This document shows positions 38,322 through 50,503 of a stretch of 64,000 nt of DNA, in pieces. This DNA is from Monosiga brevicollis MX1. Taxonomy: Eukaryota; Opisthokonta; Choanoflagellata; Craspedida; Salpingoecidae. The DNA is taken from assembly GCF_000002865.3 (NCBI RefSeq), contig NW_001865072.1:112398-176397 (forward strand). Direction: 5' to 3'. Below the pieces are notes generated by a model. That model worked only from the letters and a program-made list of their open reading frames with translations, ran no database searches and was not told where the DNA came from. Positions within the stretch are counted from its first letter, which is position 1; each line of letters starts with the position of its first letter. Both the position numbers and the translations under genes were made by a program.

Positions 38322-38968
38322 GAACGAGACGGCTCTAGTTCAAGGGTGTGGGGGTGCACACATACACTGTGCTGATCGAGAGAAGGTGTCTGTTCAAAAC
38401 AGAAAGGACCGAGTACGGCTCAGATTGTGATCTGATCCAGAGCCATGAGATCAAGTCGGGTACGAGCGTACGAAACAGTGGTCAAGTGAAGCGCGAGCAC
38501 AAGCCTCGAGCACGAGATGATGACGACTGCCGAAATTGAGGGCGACACTGGAGAGCCACAGCTCGAGCCAAAACGAGCGAACAAGCAAACAAGCAAACGA
38601 GTTCAACCCCGTGACCAGGCTTGCCCAATCGATCGCTGGCTATCCCGCTCAACCGACAACAAGGGGTTTTTGATCCACTGGCGGCCTGCCTCCCCCGCAC
38701 AGAGGGACACAGAGACACACACAGAGACACACACGCGCGGGCGCGCGGACAGACACACGCGCAGTCGCTCACACGCCTGTGATGTGAACACACACTCGAA
38801 TATGCCAAAGAGTCCAACCAAGCCAGACTCGCAAATGCAATGCCAAAGGCAACGCGTGCCTGCGTGCGTCTACACCCGATATGGACTCGGCTATGCGCGT
38901 GCACGCCAAGCGTTTGACCGCACGCTCCGCGACTGCCGTTTGTTAAAAAAAAAAAATTGTGTGTGTGT

Positions 38969-39045
<77 letters not shown>

Positions 39046-39194
39046 TTTGTCTTCCTCTCTCACTTTTGTCTTGCTCTCTCCTGTGGCTGACGCTTAGTAG
39101 CGAAGCGACGTGATCAACAATTAGTAGCTGTCATCTTAAGTAAAATACTTTTCAAAAAATCTCTGACATCCAGCACAAGCCTTAACAACCGTCC

Positions 39195-39256
<62 letters not shown>

Positions 39257-39337
39257 GAAATTGGCAAAATTTTTCATTTTTTTTTTTTTTTTTGCTTCCT
39301 CCGTTGCTGCCTCTGCTTTACATTTTGAAGCAGCAAG
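38322..39337. promoter_or_regulatory. Head-to-head promoter region, Gln-rich gene / TBCB, with (CT)n and (TG)n
   Basis: A (CT)n array of about 36 units (38970-39042) and a (TG)n array of about 28 units (39198-39254) lie between the divergent starts, the latter about 85 bp before the TBCB start. An ACAGAGACAC-type repeat is at about 38700-38735. No TATA box recognised. Confidence 0.6.
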
Positions 39338-40831
39338 ATGTCGATTGTGACGCTCAACGTGTCGTGCTCGTCGGCCAACGTGCGCTCGGAGCGTCGGTTT
39401 GACAAGGGGTTGACCATCAGCAATGTCAAGTCCAAGTTGGAGCTGATTGTTGGTGTGCCCACGGCCAGCATGCAGCTGCACCTCTTGGACCAGCAGGGGC
39501 AGAAGATTTGCATCATGAGTGACGACAACGCGATGCTCGGCGCCTACCCGGTCGAAGACTATCTCGAACTTCACGTGAGTATCAGAGTAGCATGCCTCCA
39601 GCCACACGTTCCGGCCCCTGCGTTTTGGAAACGGGCCATGCCAAGGCGGCCAGAAGAGACGACAGAAGATCAGAAAAGAGAACATTGTGCTTGATCGCTC
39701 AAGACACGTCAGCTCCCATCACGATCGCCAGTCGTTGCTCAAACCTTACGGTGGCGTTGCATGTTGTAGGTGAAGAACGTCGACTCGACTGCGGCCGTTG
39801 GCGAGTTTGATGACCTCTCCAAGGTCGAAAAGTACGAGCTCACGGATGCAGAATATGCCTCTAAACGAGGTCAGCACAATGCCCCCCAATTGCCCGATCC
39901 CACTGGCAAGGCCGTCCAGTTGCCTGCCTTTTCCTCCATCAAGTTGGGCTCTCGATACCCGGCCATCTGACCACAACTTTGACATTTCATACGCTTGACC
40001 ACACGCGCACCGTTTCTTCCCCTCCTGTTTCCTCTCCTGCCTCCTTCTTGGCTCGTTCACCCGTTCTGTTGTATAGACACGGTGCTGGACTTTAAGCGTC
40101 GTAACCAGCTGGGCCGATTCAATCCCGAGGCTGCCAGGGCCGTAGGTGCAGCTCCCCATGATGCCACTCAACTTCCATACACACCAAACAACTTTCAACT
40201 CCCAATTGCTTGCTCATACAATGCTGCTCCGCAGGCCGAGGTTAAGCAACAGGAAGAAGATGCCAATGCCGCCGCCATGGATGTCGGCAGCCGGTACGCG
40301 CGTTTGTTGGCGAGAACGTTTTCCCATTCCGTGCACGTTCGCCCCTCATACCAACCCGCTGGTACCCAGGTGTCAAGTCACGCTCAAATCGGCGGGCAAG
40401 CAACGTGGAACCGTTCGCTACGTCGGTACGCATCCATGACTTTTCATCCCCAACGGTCTGTCACTATTTTTTTTTTTTTTCAGATGACGCATTCACGTAC
40501 AAATGACTTCAGGGGAAATTCGAGGCAAACCCGGCAAGTTTGTCGGCGTCGAGCTCGATGAACCCTTTGGAAAGAATGATGGCAGGTGTGTAATGACGTT
40601 TTTTGTTTTTTTCGTGCCTGGTCTTTGCATTTTGGCAGTCATAGGCTGCCAATGGCTGTCCGCCAAGCTAGCTTGCCTCACCACACTGCTCCGTTTCGCA
40701 GCATCGAGGGCCACAAGTTTTTCGAATGCGCACCAAACTATGGATGCTTTGTCAAACCAGGCAGCGTGGAAACTGGCGATTTTCCCCCATTGGATGACGA
40801 GCTGCTCATGAGTGATGAAGACGAGATGTAG
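39338..40831 (+). CDS. TBCB: Tubulin-folding cofactor B (Ubl + CAP-Gly)
   Basis: Chaperone that works with cofactor E on alpha-tubulin. The start exon MSIVTLNVSCSSANVRSERR with KGLTISNVKSKLELIVGVP and LHLLDQQGQKICIMSDD is the N-terminal ubiquitin-like domain. VEKYELTDAEYASKR, DTVLDFKRRNQLGRFNPEAA and an acidic coiled-coil stretch (AEVKQQEEDANAAAMDVGSR) form the linker. The CAP-Gly domain reads CQVTLKSAGKQRGTVRYVG, GKPGKFVGVELDEPFGKNDG and EGHKFFECAPNYGCFVKPGS. It ends in the acidic tail MSDEDEM, close to the DEI/DEM end used by cofactor B to bind cofactor E and tubulin. Seven or so exons. Complete. Confidence 0.95.
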
Positions 40832-40926
40832 TTTAGCACAGCAAAGGATTAAGAAGCCCAAAAAAACTTGTGGCGCGCCTATGCTTAAACCCCCCCTCCC
40901 TTCCATATGCTCTTTTTATCTCTCTT

Positions 40927-40970
<44 letters not shown>

Positions 40971-40980
40971 TCTCTCTCTC

Positions 40981-41065
<85 letters not shown>

Positions 41066-42724
41066 CACGCGCCACGTTTGTCTACAGATAAAAATCGCCA
41101 CGCGACAACAATTCAGTCTTGCTAATCGAATTGAAGTGTCACGCGGCGCTAAAGCCGAGCGACTAGAACAAGAAACACAATAGGACATGTAGGAGTCAGA
41201 CAATCGGAACGTCCGCCTTCAACGCTTGTTCTTGGTTGTCCCCAAGCCCACAAGCAGAGGACTCGAAGCAACAGAACGAAGTGGAGGCCAACCATAAACG
41301 ATAGGGGACAAAAAAAAAAGACACGGTACAGTCGGGCGCACGACAGCTGCACCGAAGAATCCTGTACAACAGGATTGGACATGCTTGCGCGCACGCCCAC
41401 ACTTGGCTCAGATGCATACAACAGGAGACGAGATGTCAGACGGGATGGACAATGCTCAACATACTTTGATCCCGCCGTCCCAGAGACAACGGGCTTGGAC
41501 GCAAAGAAACACAACCCAAGTATCGAAAGAAAAGCGGCTCAACCGCTCGCGGTCGCCACACACGGCAACCCCCAACCATAACAAGATGGCTTAGCATAAA
41601 CTTGCACCCTCAAAAAGAATCACTGGCCACGCACATCCGAGGCAAGCCGGCTGTTGACTTGGCTCGAGGCCAGACTCACATAGGGGTGATTATACGCATT
41701 CAGCATCAAGAAACACAGAGCCGACAAAAACCTGAAGAACAACCACAAGGAATAGACTCCAAAAGCAAGACAAAAGAGTAGAAGAAACGAAAATACGTCG
41801 GGGCATCGAGGGCCCATGGTAAGGCTAAACCTCGAGCAGAAATTTCCTCGAAATCAAAGCACACTGGTGGCAAGGGCATCTCTGCGCGTCGAACAACGCG
41901 CGCAAAGGAAGATACAGGGGAAATATAACAAGCGGCAGCAACGCCAAACAGGGCGGTGCCGCAAAATGCGAAAGCAGGACAAGAGTAGAAGCAACGACAC
42001 GATTCCAATCGGCGCTTCTTCCGTGCACCACACAGACTCAAGTCGAGGCGAAGATCCGCAATGCCCGGGTACAGAACCTGCGGCAAAAAACGCGGTTCCG
42101 CGGCCTCAAACCAGTTGTGCCAACGGAGAAAAAGCGAAGTTCCAGAAATGTTAATGGAACAGACCGCGAAACGCGGCTGAAACAGGCCCCCAAAAAAACA
42201 CAATAACAAGACGAGTAAACATTCACATGCTTTCGAGAAGAAACGAGAGGCAAGGACAACGAAGACTTTCTAGCGGGCTCGCCTCCGCACCCGAGGGTGC
42301 TCACCCACCACAAAGTGAAAAGAGGACGATAGAATACCGCAACAAACATGATCGACAAAAGTACACCGCCACGCTGATACGCGGACGGCCCCATGTGAGC
42401 TACACTAGCTCCTTGAGGCTGTGCAGACATGAGGCAGTCGGTCTCACACACGTCGAGGTCTCACAAAGACCGTGGACGAGGACGTTTGACAAAAGGACAG
42501 GGAGAAGGACAAGACAGAGAAGTCTGGATAGAGTTGGTGCTGGCAAATCGCCAACCACGCCAGTACATGCAAGACAAAAAAAAAAAGAGAGAGAGAGAGA
42601 GAGCAAAATAGGCAGCGAAGGTGGGAAGAGAACACAAAAAGCAACTCGGCGCCCGGCTTGGCAGGGCAATTTGGAACGGGTACGGCCACGAAACAGGCAA
42701 AAGAAGAAGAGCCAGCATGGGTGC
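40832..42724. other. 1.9-kb tail-to-tail region with a long (CT)n, no convincing gene
   Basis: The region holds a (CT)n tract with few interruptions (40919-41060), then about 1.6 kb without any frame showing codon structure or homology I recognise. Because BTG/Tob mRNAs often have long 3' UTRs, much of it could be the 3' UTR of the minus-strand BTG/Tob gene; this is inference. A short (GA)n lies at 42587-42602. Confidence 0.4.
40919..41060. repeat. (CT)n array, about 70 units with few interruptions
   Basis: The longest CT array in the window, lying 90 bp downstream of the TBCB stop codon. Confidence 0.95.
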
Positions 42725-43536
42725 CTAACAGGCTGCCTGCATGAAGGAATGGGCAGCCAGGGCGGCAGCGGTGGCAGGATCCATGGGTCCATCATAGCTT
42801 GAGTCGTAAGGGGCCCAGCCACCCTGGTAACCCTGTGTGGCACCGGTATTGGCGGCAGAGTTGTTGTAACTCTGGGCTTGGCGTTTGGAGCGACGTCGCG
42901 ATCGACCGTTGACCTTGAGAGACTTGGGTGGCTTGAGGCGGGCGGCATTGGCCAAGGCGGCATTGGCCAAGGCGGCATTGGCTAGGGCAGCGTTGGCGGC
43001 GGCAGCGGCGGCCTTGGTGGCAGCCGCTGTGTCAATGATGGGGCCCGAGCCACCCATGTGAGCGGGCGGAGAGTAGGTATGACGCGATTGGATTGGCGAG
43101 GTGGCCTCTGAGAGAACGGGGCTGAGGCTGCTTGAGCTAATGGGCTCCGCAAACCCCAGGTTCGCGGTGGGCTCAATTTGGAATTGAGTGTCGACGACCT
43201 CAAACTCCTGAACCATGCCGTCTGCCACGCGGTATGCGACGCAGCCGGGGTCGACCCACATCGTCCAGTCCATGGGCAGGGCGTCCAACAGGGAGAGTGC
43301 ACCAGCTGCTTGGGCAGCTTGACGTACAATGGCATCTTGTTTGCCGCTGTGTGCGCGCAAGCAGCGATAGCCACTACCACGAACGGGATTGTTATAGCAG
43401 TGACCAGCCACGTGAGCCAGGAGATGATCTTCCAGCTCGTCGCGGAAATTGTTGCGCAGATGCATGTCCTTGTCGGCGAGGAAAACCTCGTCGACGACAC
43501 GAGCCGCCACGGCCACCTCCTCCTCCATCAACGTCA
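42725..43536 (-). CDS. BTG/Tob (APRO) family anti-proliferative protein
   Basis: Single long coding exon. Start MTLMEEEVAVAARVVDEVFL (43536), directly at the BTG domain as in the family. Box A-type features are LRNNFRDELEDHLLAHVAGH, CYNNPVRGSGYRCLRAH (family KGSAYRCIRI) and ALPMDWTMWVDPGCVAYRVA (family LTLWVDPGEVSYRIGE). The C-terminal half is low complexity: a 5-residue ALANA repeat (15-bp DNA repeat at about 42940-42990), the basic cluster NGRSRRRSKRQAQ resembling a nuclear signal, and a Tyr/Gly/Pro-rich tail ending AAHSFMQAAC. No PAM2 motif of the Tob type was noticed. The family binds CAF1/CNOT7 deadenylase and slows proliferation. An upstream non-coding exon is likely, with the intron acceptor just before 43600. 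Confidence 0.92.
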
Positions 43537-44421
43537 TGGCCAAGCTTGCGTCGGGCAGCCTGGCGGTGACTGGCTTACGTCTGTCACTGACAGTGGGAAA
43601 GAAGAAAGGGAAGGACAATTGGGGGCAGGCGGAGTGGTGAATAAAGCTGTGTCAGCTGATGGCTGCAAGCCGAGAGCGGTCGTGTAGACGGCGGCCTTGA
43701 CCAAAGGGGGCAGTCGCCTAGTGTAGATGAAGAAGACTGAATGTGGCTCCACCAGAAAAGCAAGTCGCGTGGAGGCGATGTTGCCGCCAGCTGCCGCACT
43801 ACCCACAACGCCCGGGGCCACCAAGAGCAGGGAAGCGAATGTGGAATGCGCGCGGGACAAGGGAAGGCTTGTACGCTTGGAAGAAAGACGTCGCAGGCTG
43901 CAAAGGGCTCAAAATCCCTTTTTTTTGGATTGCACGTTGCTTGCGCGCAGCGCGTAACTGGACGGTATGTCAGCTCCTCCTTCACCTGCATCAATCGAGC
44001 CCAGTGAGACGGCGCCGGTTCAAGCCCAACCAACCAACCAACAAGTGGGAGATGACGGGTAGGAAGGCGATACAAATGCAGGGAAGCACAAGAGAGAAGA
44101 ACGAAAGAGAGAGAGAGAGAAAAAAAAAAAAAAAAAGAACGGCGAGCCAGCACACGTGAGCGAGCGAAACCCGTCGCAAAGGCAGCGAGGTGCCTTAAAT
44201 ATCAGCACAGCGCCTACACGTGGCCGATGGTCAGCCCCCCCCCCAAAGTCGCCAGTATACGACCACTCACTAGCTAACGAATAAGGATTGAATGCAACAA
44301 GCTTTGCCGAATGCATTCGCAGACCACGGCCACTTGCACCGGAATGCCGCCGAGCAGGAGAGAAGCGAAGCAAAGTTGAAGAACCCGCACAACGAGACGA
44401 AGAACCTCTCGGCGCCAGCCC

Positions 44422-44465
<44 letters not shown>

Positions 44466-44901
44466 AGCGACCATGTGTTAGTCTTTCTCTCCCTTTCTTT
44501 CTCTCTCTCTCTGTGCCTCTCTCTCGCTCTCTCTGACTTCTCTTTTGTTCAGCAACGTGGGATAAAACATTCAAATCTCATACAATAAGAGACAGAACTC
44601 TTCAAGGAGAATTAGTGATCAACAGAAATGTTGCTGCAATAACTATGCAATTAGAGTATAAAAGTCTCAAAAGCATATCCTTACAGTCAAAAAAAATTTG
44701 GCGGCAAAATTTTTTGTTGCTTTGTCATCAGCGCGTGGATCTGTGTGTGTGAGGGAGCCGCATGGGTATCCATGTATAATAAAACTTACACTTTAGACGT
44801 ATAAACTGAAGTGTTGGTCACACTTTGGAGTTGTCATCCCGCGTGTCAGAAACGCTGATGACAACAGGTGTTGTTGCAGGTCTGCCTGCATGCTTGCTCG
44901 T
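43537..44901. promoter_or_regulatory. BTG/Tob 5' region and promoter, with (CT)n and an AT-rich block
   Basis: This tandem gap of 1365 bp lies between the BTG/Tob start and the 3' end of the GH31 gene. It holds a poly-A/(GA)n run (44103-44136), a (CT)n tract (44426-44460) and an AT-rich block (44560-44830) with a TATAAAAG string at about 44656 pointing away from BTG/Tob. No coding frame is convincing. Confidence 0.4.
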
Positions 44902-47900
44902 TCACGCTGTTACTATGGCGGGCGGCAATACAAGCTCCCCAGCGTCGCCCGTGTAGGTGGTGCTGGCATCAAAGGCCGTCGTTCCATTAAAGCCCACTCC
45001 TTGGCCCGGGCGCACTCGCACCGCGTTCAAACGAATGCTCTACCATGGCCCGTGATACACCACCTTTGAGATAACCGCCGCCATGCCAGACAAACCAACC
45101 AGATCTGTACAGCACCCTCACATACCGGCGCAAATCCTTGAAACTGGCCCACCCGAGCACCAAAGGATACGAGTTGTGCCTCCTCGCGCCAGCAAAGCTC
45201 AAAGGTACTGTAGACACCTCTTTCATAGCCCCTAGAGACCCCATCGTCCTCGTAGAGCGTAAAGCTGGCCGATGCCCCATCACCGTTTGAGCCTTGCCAT
45301 GCCCACCAACACCACCCAAACAATCACCCCAACCCTATGACCTGCCGAATAACGTACCAGTCATCCCCACCCGGGTAGATGCGGAGCTCTAGTTCCACCT
45401 GTGCCTCACGCGAAGACGTGACTGGGTTGCCCAAAACAAGCAAGCGGCCGGCTGGGACGAAGACTGGCAGTGTGTCTGCCGCCACCTGCGAAGTCACACT
45501 TTGACCGCCACTCAGCACCTGTCCCGTGAAAAAGTCAAACCAAGTGGCATTGCCCTCGGCTGTCTTGGGTAGGTACACGCTGCGCTCCTCGGCATGAGCA
45601 TGGTACACGGGTGCAACCATCAAGGCAGGTCCAAACATGTACTGGTCCGTAATCTCCAAGGCCTGCATGCTCCAGGCCACGGGTGAGGCGGAGCTGACCA
45701 TGGCGTGGGTAGCACCCGCACCCCATTCAAGTTCAACGAACCTGCGCATCGTGAATGAAGTCAAATGCCAACGGGCGCTGCATGGTGTAGTGCTCAGCCG
45801 TGCTGCGCCACGCCAAGGCATAAATATACGGCAGGAGCCGGTACCGAAAAACGTTGTATGCCGTCAACGTGGCCTCGGTGGAGGCCGGATAATTCCAAAA
45901 GGCTGTCCGACTACACCCAAATTTGGCCAAAGCATGTGCGTCGCCAAGGAGTACCAAAAAAAGTGGAGAATGATGAAGAAGAAAACGGCAGAGGCCGCGT
46001 TGTGAGACATATGCACAAAAAAAAAACGTCCCCTTCAACGCTTCCTTTGCAAATGTATGCGTACCTGCCACTGCCATGCACGCGGTAAATTGGGGTAAAG
46101 AGGCCGAGCTGAAACCACCGGATGAGAAGATCCTGGTAGTCGGAGCTGTTGTACTGATCTGCTGGACGGAAAAAGCCACCGAGATCCTGTGACCAGTATG
46201 GCATGCCCGCGAGCGCAAAGCTCATTGAAGCCGTCATCTGACGATACAACTGAGTCCAAGTTGAGGTGGTGTCCCCGGACCACACCACGCCGCTGTACCG
46301 TTGCTGCCCGGCAAACGCAGACCGGGTCAGGGAGAAAAAGCGGCCCTCATAATCCCGCTCCCATCCCGTGAAGAGGCTGTGCATGACCTCGAGGCTAAAG
46401 GTATTCAAAAACTCATTACCCGCGCCCAATGCGACCGTATTATTGAGATTGGGCAGCCCCTCAGGTTCTGTCGCATCTGCCCAGATGGCCGCCACGCCAA
46501 TCCCATACATGGATTCGTTGGTAAACTGGTAGAAGAGGTCTCGTGCTGAGCGACTCCAGGGGTCCATGTAGGTGCTGTTCCCCGGTAGGAGTGCTTGAGC
46601 ATGGGCCAACTCTTGATAAAAGCTGGTCCCCACGTCAAACTTGGACCAGACTGAGACCATGAGCTGCAAACCCAGGGCCTCGAGTTGCCGCACCATATCA
46701 GCGGGATCTGGGTACGCCAGGGGGTCCCATTGTGGTCCCCATCCTAAAGCAAGCAAGGTCAGCCATCCCAGACACGTTGGCTGCATTGACTCTTCCAGCA
46801 CCGCCAGCCGATTCCCCCCACCTTCCTTCCAGCAGATACGCACAACCCACCTTCGGTGTTCCAATAGTGCCAGTCCTGGACGATGTTGTCAATGGGAATC
46901 TGACGCTGGCGATATCCATAAGCATCAGCAAGCAACTCCGCCTTGGTATGATAGTGTTCCTGGCATTGCCAAAACCCGTAGGCCCAGCGCCCGAGCAAGG
47001 GCGCTCGTCCAGTCAACGTCCGATACTGGGCCACCAGGCCATCGAACAGGGAGGACCCGAGGGCTTTGGCGCTCACGGTGGGTTGTTCGGGTACCATGAC
47101 AAACAAACTGAATGCCCGCTCGGCGGCGCTGTCCATAGAGTTGATGGGGCGAGCCGTGGGAGCGTAAAGCGTGACGGGGGTGGTTGCCGTCACAGTGACC
47201 TTTACGGGTGTCCCAGGCTGCAGTCCGCGAACACGGCAGCTGGCACTGTTGGGGTGATTGTGGACGCCAGCGTAGTCATCGCAAATCTGGTTGTTCACGA
47301 GAACCTGGCCATCAAAGCTCAGACCAAAGTCGTCAGCCACGCGATAGTGCAGGACGAGGGTATCGCTGGAAGGGACCACGGTTCCTTCTTGTCCCCCTCC
47401 AGATACGGGTTGGAGGTCGACCTGATCGTGTGCGGCCGGACGGTTCCAATAAGACCAGCTGTAGTGATCAAAGTAGAGCCCAAAGCCGCGCGAAGACAGC
47501 AAAACTGGAACAATGGCCTCGGTATTGAACTGCACCAGCTCCACTGGTACCTGATTGTACTCGACCAGTCCGTTTTGGAGTGAGCCCAGACCATACAGGC
47601 GCTCCGAGGCCACCGTGGCCACCTCTGTGTGCACTGCATACAATCCGACGTCCGCCGCTACATGGCTCACGGGCGTAAAGGACAACGTGTGCTGCGCAAG
47701 GACCTCCCGTGTGGCGCGATCGGTGACGTTGACGATGGCACGGCTCTTGTCCGCGGTGACCTCGACCCGGGGTGTTTGCACCACCAGCAGTGCCGTGTCG
47801 TTGCGAATGACGTCGGTGGTCGTGCTGGCGGCTGGCGTGGCGTTGACCACTAGAGACGGACGCGGTGGCATTGATCCGTTGGCCATCGTTGGATAGACTA

Positions 47901-48148
47901 CCACCTGCACAGATCGAGCTGGTCATGAAGCAGAAAGAGCAGAGCAAGACTTTTGTCCCAACACCACCACACGCGGAACCTACCTGCACGGTGGAGTTGG
48001 TCCAGAACACGAGCTCCATTCGCTCACTCACGACAACACGGGTCGCCTGTCCAGGGACCGGCCCCAGCAGCATCGATCCCACGAGCAAGGCCCCCAGCAG
48101 GGCCCTGAGCCGCTGCCCAGCCCACTGTTGTAGCCTCACGCCCGCCAT
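44902..48148 (-). CDS. Secreted glycoside hydrolase family 31 (alpha-xylosidase/alpha-glucosidase type) with PA14-like insert
   Basis: The signal peptide is at the N-terminus (48148: LRALLGALLVGSMLLGPVPG). The N-terminal beta domain contains YGLGSLQNGLVEYNQVPVEL and RGFGLYFDHYSWSYWNRP. A PA14-like insertion follows: TLVLHYRVADDFGLSFDGQV, then CRVRGLQPGTPVKVTVT. The barrel starts PLLGRWAYGFWQCQEHY and IPIDNIVQDWHYW. The nucleophile motif is IWADATEPEGL (the D of the family DxxEP) and the acid/base region is YSGVVWSGDTTSTW. GMPYWSQDLGGFF and FRYRLLPYIYALAWRST are conserved. The C-terminal DUF5110 reads IYPG spliced to SNGDGASASFTLYEDDGVSR. A last exon ends ELVLPPAIVTA, stop 44902-44904. Multiple N-glycosylation sequons. 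Probably digests bacterial or plant glycans in the food vacuole or outside the cell. Alpha-xylosidase versus glucosidase cannot be decided here. Confidence 0.9.
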
Positions 48149-48678
48149 CCTCCCAAGCGATCTCTTTGTGTGTATGACACTTGCGTACCAGAAGAACACT
48201 CGATCGGATCCACCCGCGTTAGCGTGCCTGTGTCTCTCTGTGTGTGTCAATGTGATTCCGTGTGTGTGTGTCTGTGCGTGTGATTCCTTGCGTGTGAGCT
48301 TGTGCGTGTGAGCCTGTATGGGTGTGAGTCTCTGTCAATGTGAGTCTCTGTCTGCCAGAGTGTCAGTGGGTCAGCGCGCCACAAAAAATAGAGAGAGTGT
48401 GTGTGTGCGTTCAAAACAAAAAAAAAAAAAAAAAAAAACACAAACACCAAACATCAAACTCATGCTGACAATCACACTGCCATTCGCCCTAACATAGCAA
48501 AGCACATCAAATTAAAAGCTGTTATACCGGGACTTATTGATGATTATGTTGCAATGTCTGTTGTAAAGCTTTAGATGAATGAGTGGGTTTATGATGTAAA
48601 GTAAGAGGTTTATGTAGTTGAGTCTGGGTGGTAAAGTGTGATTATTGTCAGAGTTCCGCTTGGCGACGCTTTTTCCAA

Positions 48679-48723
<45 letters not shown>

Positions 48724-48843
48724 TCTCTCACCCAGACCTGTCGCTCGTTCGCGGCGGGTTGGCTCAGGACTGAGGCGTGGGGGTGTGGATTATATGCAAA
48801 CACTGGCTGATATATACACGTGCTGACGCGATCAACACCCAAG
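48149..48843. promoter_or_regulatory. Head-to-head promoter region GH31 / STI1-domain gene
   Basis: 695 bp with a TG-rich degenerate stretch (48236-48330), a poly-A run (48418-48438), an AT-rich middle and a (CT)n tract (48682-48715) 130 bp upstream of the STI1-domain start. A TATA-like tatatac sits at about 48811. Confidence 0.5.
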
Positions 48844-50503
48844 ATGGCAGATGATGATTTGCCTCCGCCGCTGGAGGACATGACGGCCGAGCTGCAGCTC
48901 CGGCACCGTCTAGGCGCTGGCCCGCCGAAAAAGGCCCCGACACCCATTACCAGCAAACCCGCTGCAACCCCTGTTCAGGTCGCTGCTGCGCAACATTGGC
49001 CATGCCCCTCCTCCTTGACTTGCTTTGCTCACCTACGTGGCCCAAGTTCACGGCCTCTTTGCTTACTGGACTGCGCCCGCCTCTCCTCTCGACGAACCTA
49101 GGCCAAACCACCCGTCAAAACCCAGGCCAAGACCAAGCCAGCAACCACAAAGACGAGTGGTGGTGGCTTTGGGGGCTTTGGCAAAGGCTTTCTATCCGGG
49201 GGGGCCACCAAGAGCAAGCCGAAGCCAAAGGCCATTTCAAAGCCGCCAGCTCAAACCACCGCCACACCAACTGCCCCCTCGTCACAAGCCAACAAGACCG
49301 TGCCTTCACCTTCCAACTCTGAAGACATGCCTTTTATTCGGGCCAATCCAGCCGCTGCCTCCCCCCTGGTCCGCCTTGACCCATTGTACCGCCTTCCTTT
49401 GCACTTTGGACCCCTGCCACCCTCTCCTCACCTCCATCGGTGCTTCTTACCATGGTAGCTTCCCGAAGTCCAAGATGCTTTGACGCAAGCCGCTCCATTC
49501 TTGGAGAAAACACGTAAGCCCTGAGCATAAAGAGGATCAAGATTTACCCCCTTTCCTTGTTGAGCACGCCTTGTGCTCGCCTTGGCTTTTTTTTTTTTTT
49601 TCCTATTTCTGTCATCATGGTTTGGCTTTGGATGCTGCGTAGGTGACCAATGGCTGACACCAGATCTTTTGCAAAAGTTTCAGAGCAAACCCCACCTGCT
49701 CAAGTGCATGGGTGGTACGCTTGCTTTTCCCAACTCTTCACCCGACGGCACTCCCCTTTAAATGAGCGTGTGTGGCATCTCACTGAGCTCACATGCGGTG
49801 CACTCCCCACAGATCCGACTTTCCAAAAGGCCTTGCAAGAATTCCAATCTGACCCAGCCACGGCCAAGAAGAAATATGGCACCAACCCCGAGGTCAGCCC
49901 ATCGTACCACTCATTCAGTGGCACATGACCCCACTTTACCCTCAAATGTGGTGCCCGGGTCCCTTCGTTGACGTCACCGCCCAATGCCTTGACGTTGCCC
50001 CTTGAACAGGTGGCGCAATTTTTCAAAGAGTACTTTGAAGTTATGGGATCCCATTTCGAGACCTTGGGCGAGAAGGAGGACCAAGAGAAGGCCCGTACAG
50101 CCCAACAACCAGCCGCACCGGACTTGCTACCTGAGGACGAGCAACACCTGCGACGCGTCATGGAAGATCCGGATGGTGCGTAGCCCGGGCGTTGTTCTGT
50201 GAAGTTTCATCAGCAAAACTGATCATGCACAAGCAAGCAAGATAGTACCTACCTCAGGCAGTGACTTGACGGATGCGCACGAATGATTTTGTCGCCTGAC
50301 CTTGCTGCTCGTCCCATCATGCACCGGTGTTGCGCTCAGTTCGTGAGGCATTAGCAGTTCCTGCTATCAAGCACATGATCGAGACCCTCAAGCTGCATCC
50401 TGAGCAAGCCCCGCGCATCACGTCCCAAGTCATGTGCGATCCAGCCCTCACACGCCATGTCCGTGTTCTAGTCCGAGCAGGGCTTTTGGGCGTTGCGAGT
50501 TGA
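48844..50503 (+). CDS. STI1-domain (DP1/DP2-like) co-chaperone-type protein lacking TPRs
   Basis: Starts MADDDLPPPLEDMTAELQLR, then a basic Lys/Pro/Thr-rich stretch with SGGGFGGFGKGFLSGGATKS. A first STI1/DP-type helical module reads DQWLTPDLLQKFQSKPHLLK, DPTFQKALQEFQSDPATAKK and EVAQFFKEYFEVMGSHFETL. A second reads EDEQHLRRVMEDPDVREALA, PAIKHMIETLKLHP and DPALTRHVRVLVRAGLLGVA. The second aligns residue by residue with the DP2 end of HOP/STI1 ([20 protein letters not shown] ... VIAQKIQKLMDVGLIAI). No TPR repeat is present in the exons seen, so it would not dock to EEVD tails like HOP. Stop TGA at 50501-50503. A role in client handling by Hsp70/Hsp90 is inference. Confidence 0.8.

Noticed and set aside
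40916-41203. Leu-Ser and Arg-Glu frames over (CT)n arrays (also at 38970, 48682, 61490)
   Set aside because: Pure products of the dinucleotide repeat.
41706-42209. Minus-strand frame of 167 codons, Phe/Cys/Leu rich
   Set aside because: No motif, odd composition and no splice structure; treated as UTR or intergenic sequence.
44650-44670. TATAAAAG string on the plus strand
   Set aside because: It points toward the 3' end of the minus-strand GH31 gene; no plus-strand gene follows within 4 kb. Kept only as a note in the BTG/Tob promoter entry.
45040-45320. GH31 C-terminus ending near 45040
   Set aside because: A further exon with the DUF5110-type ending ELVLPPAIVTA follows in phase after an intron acceptor at about 45040, so the stop is at 44902.
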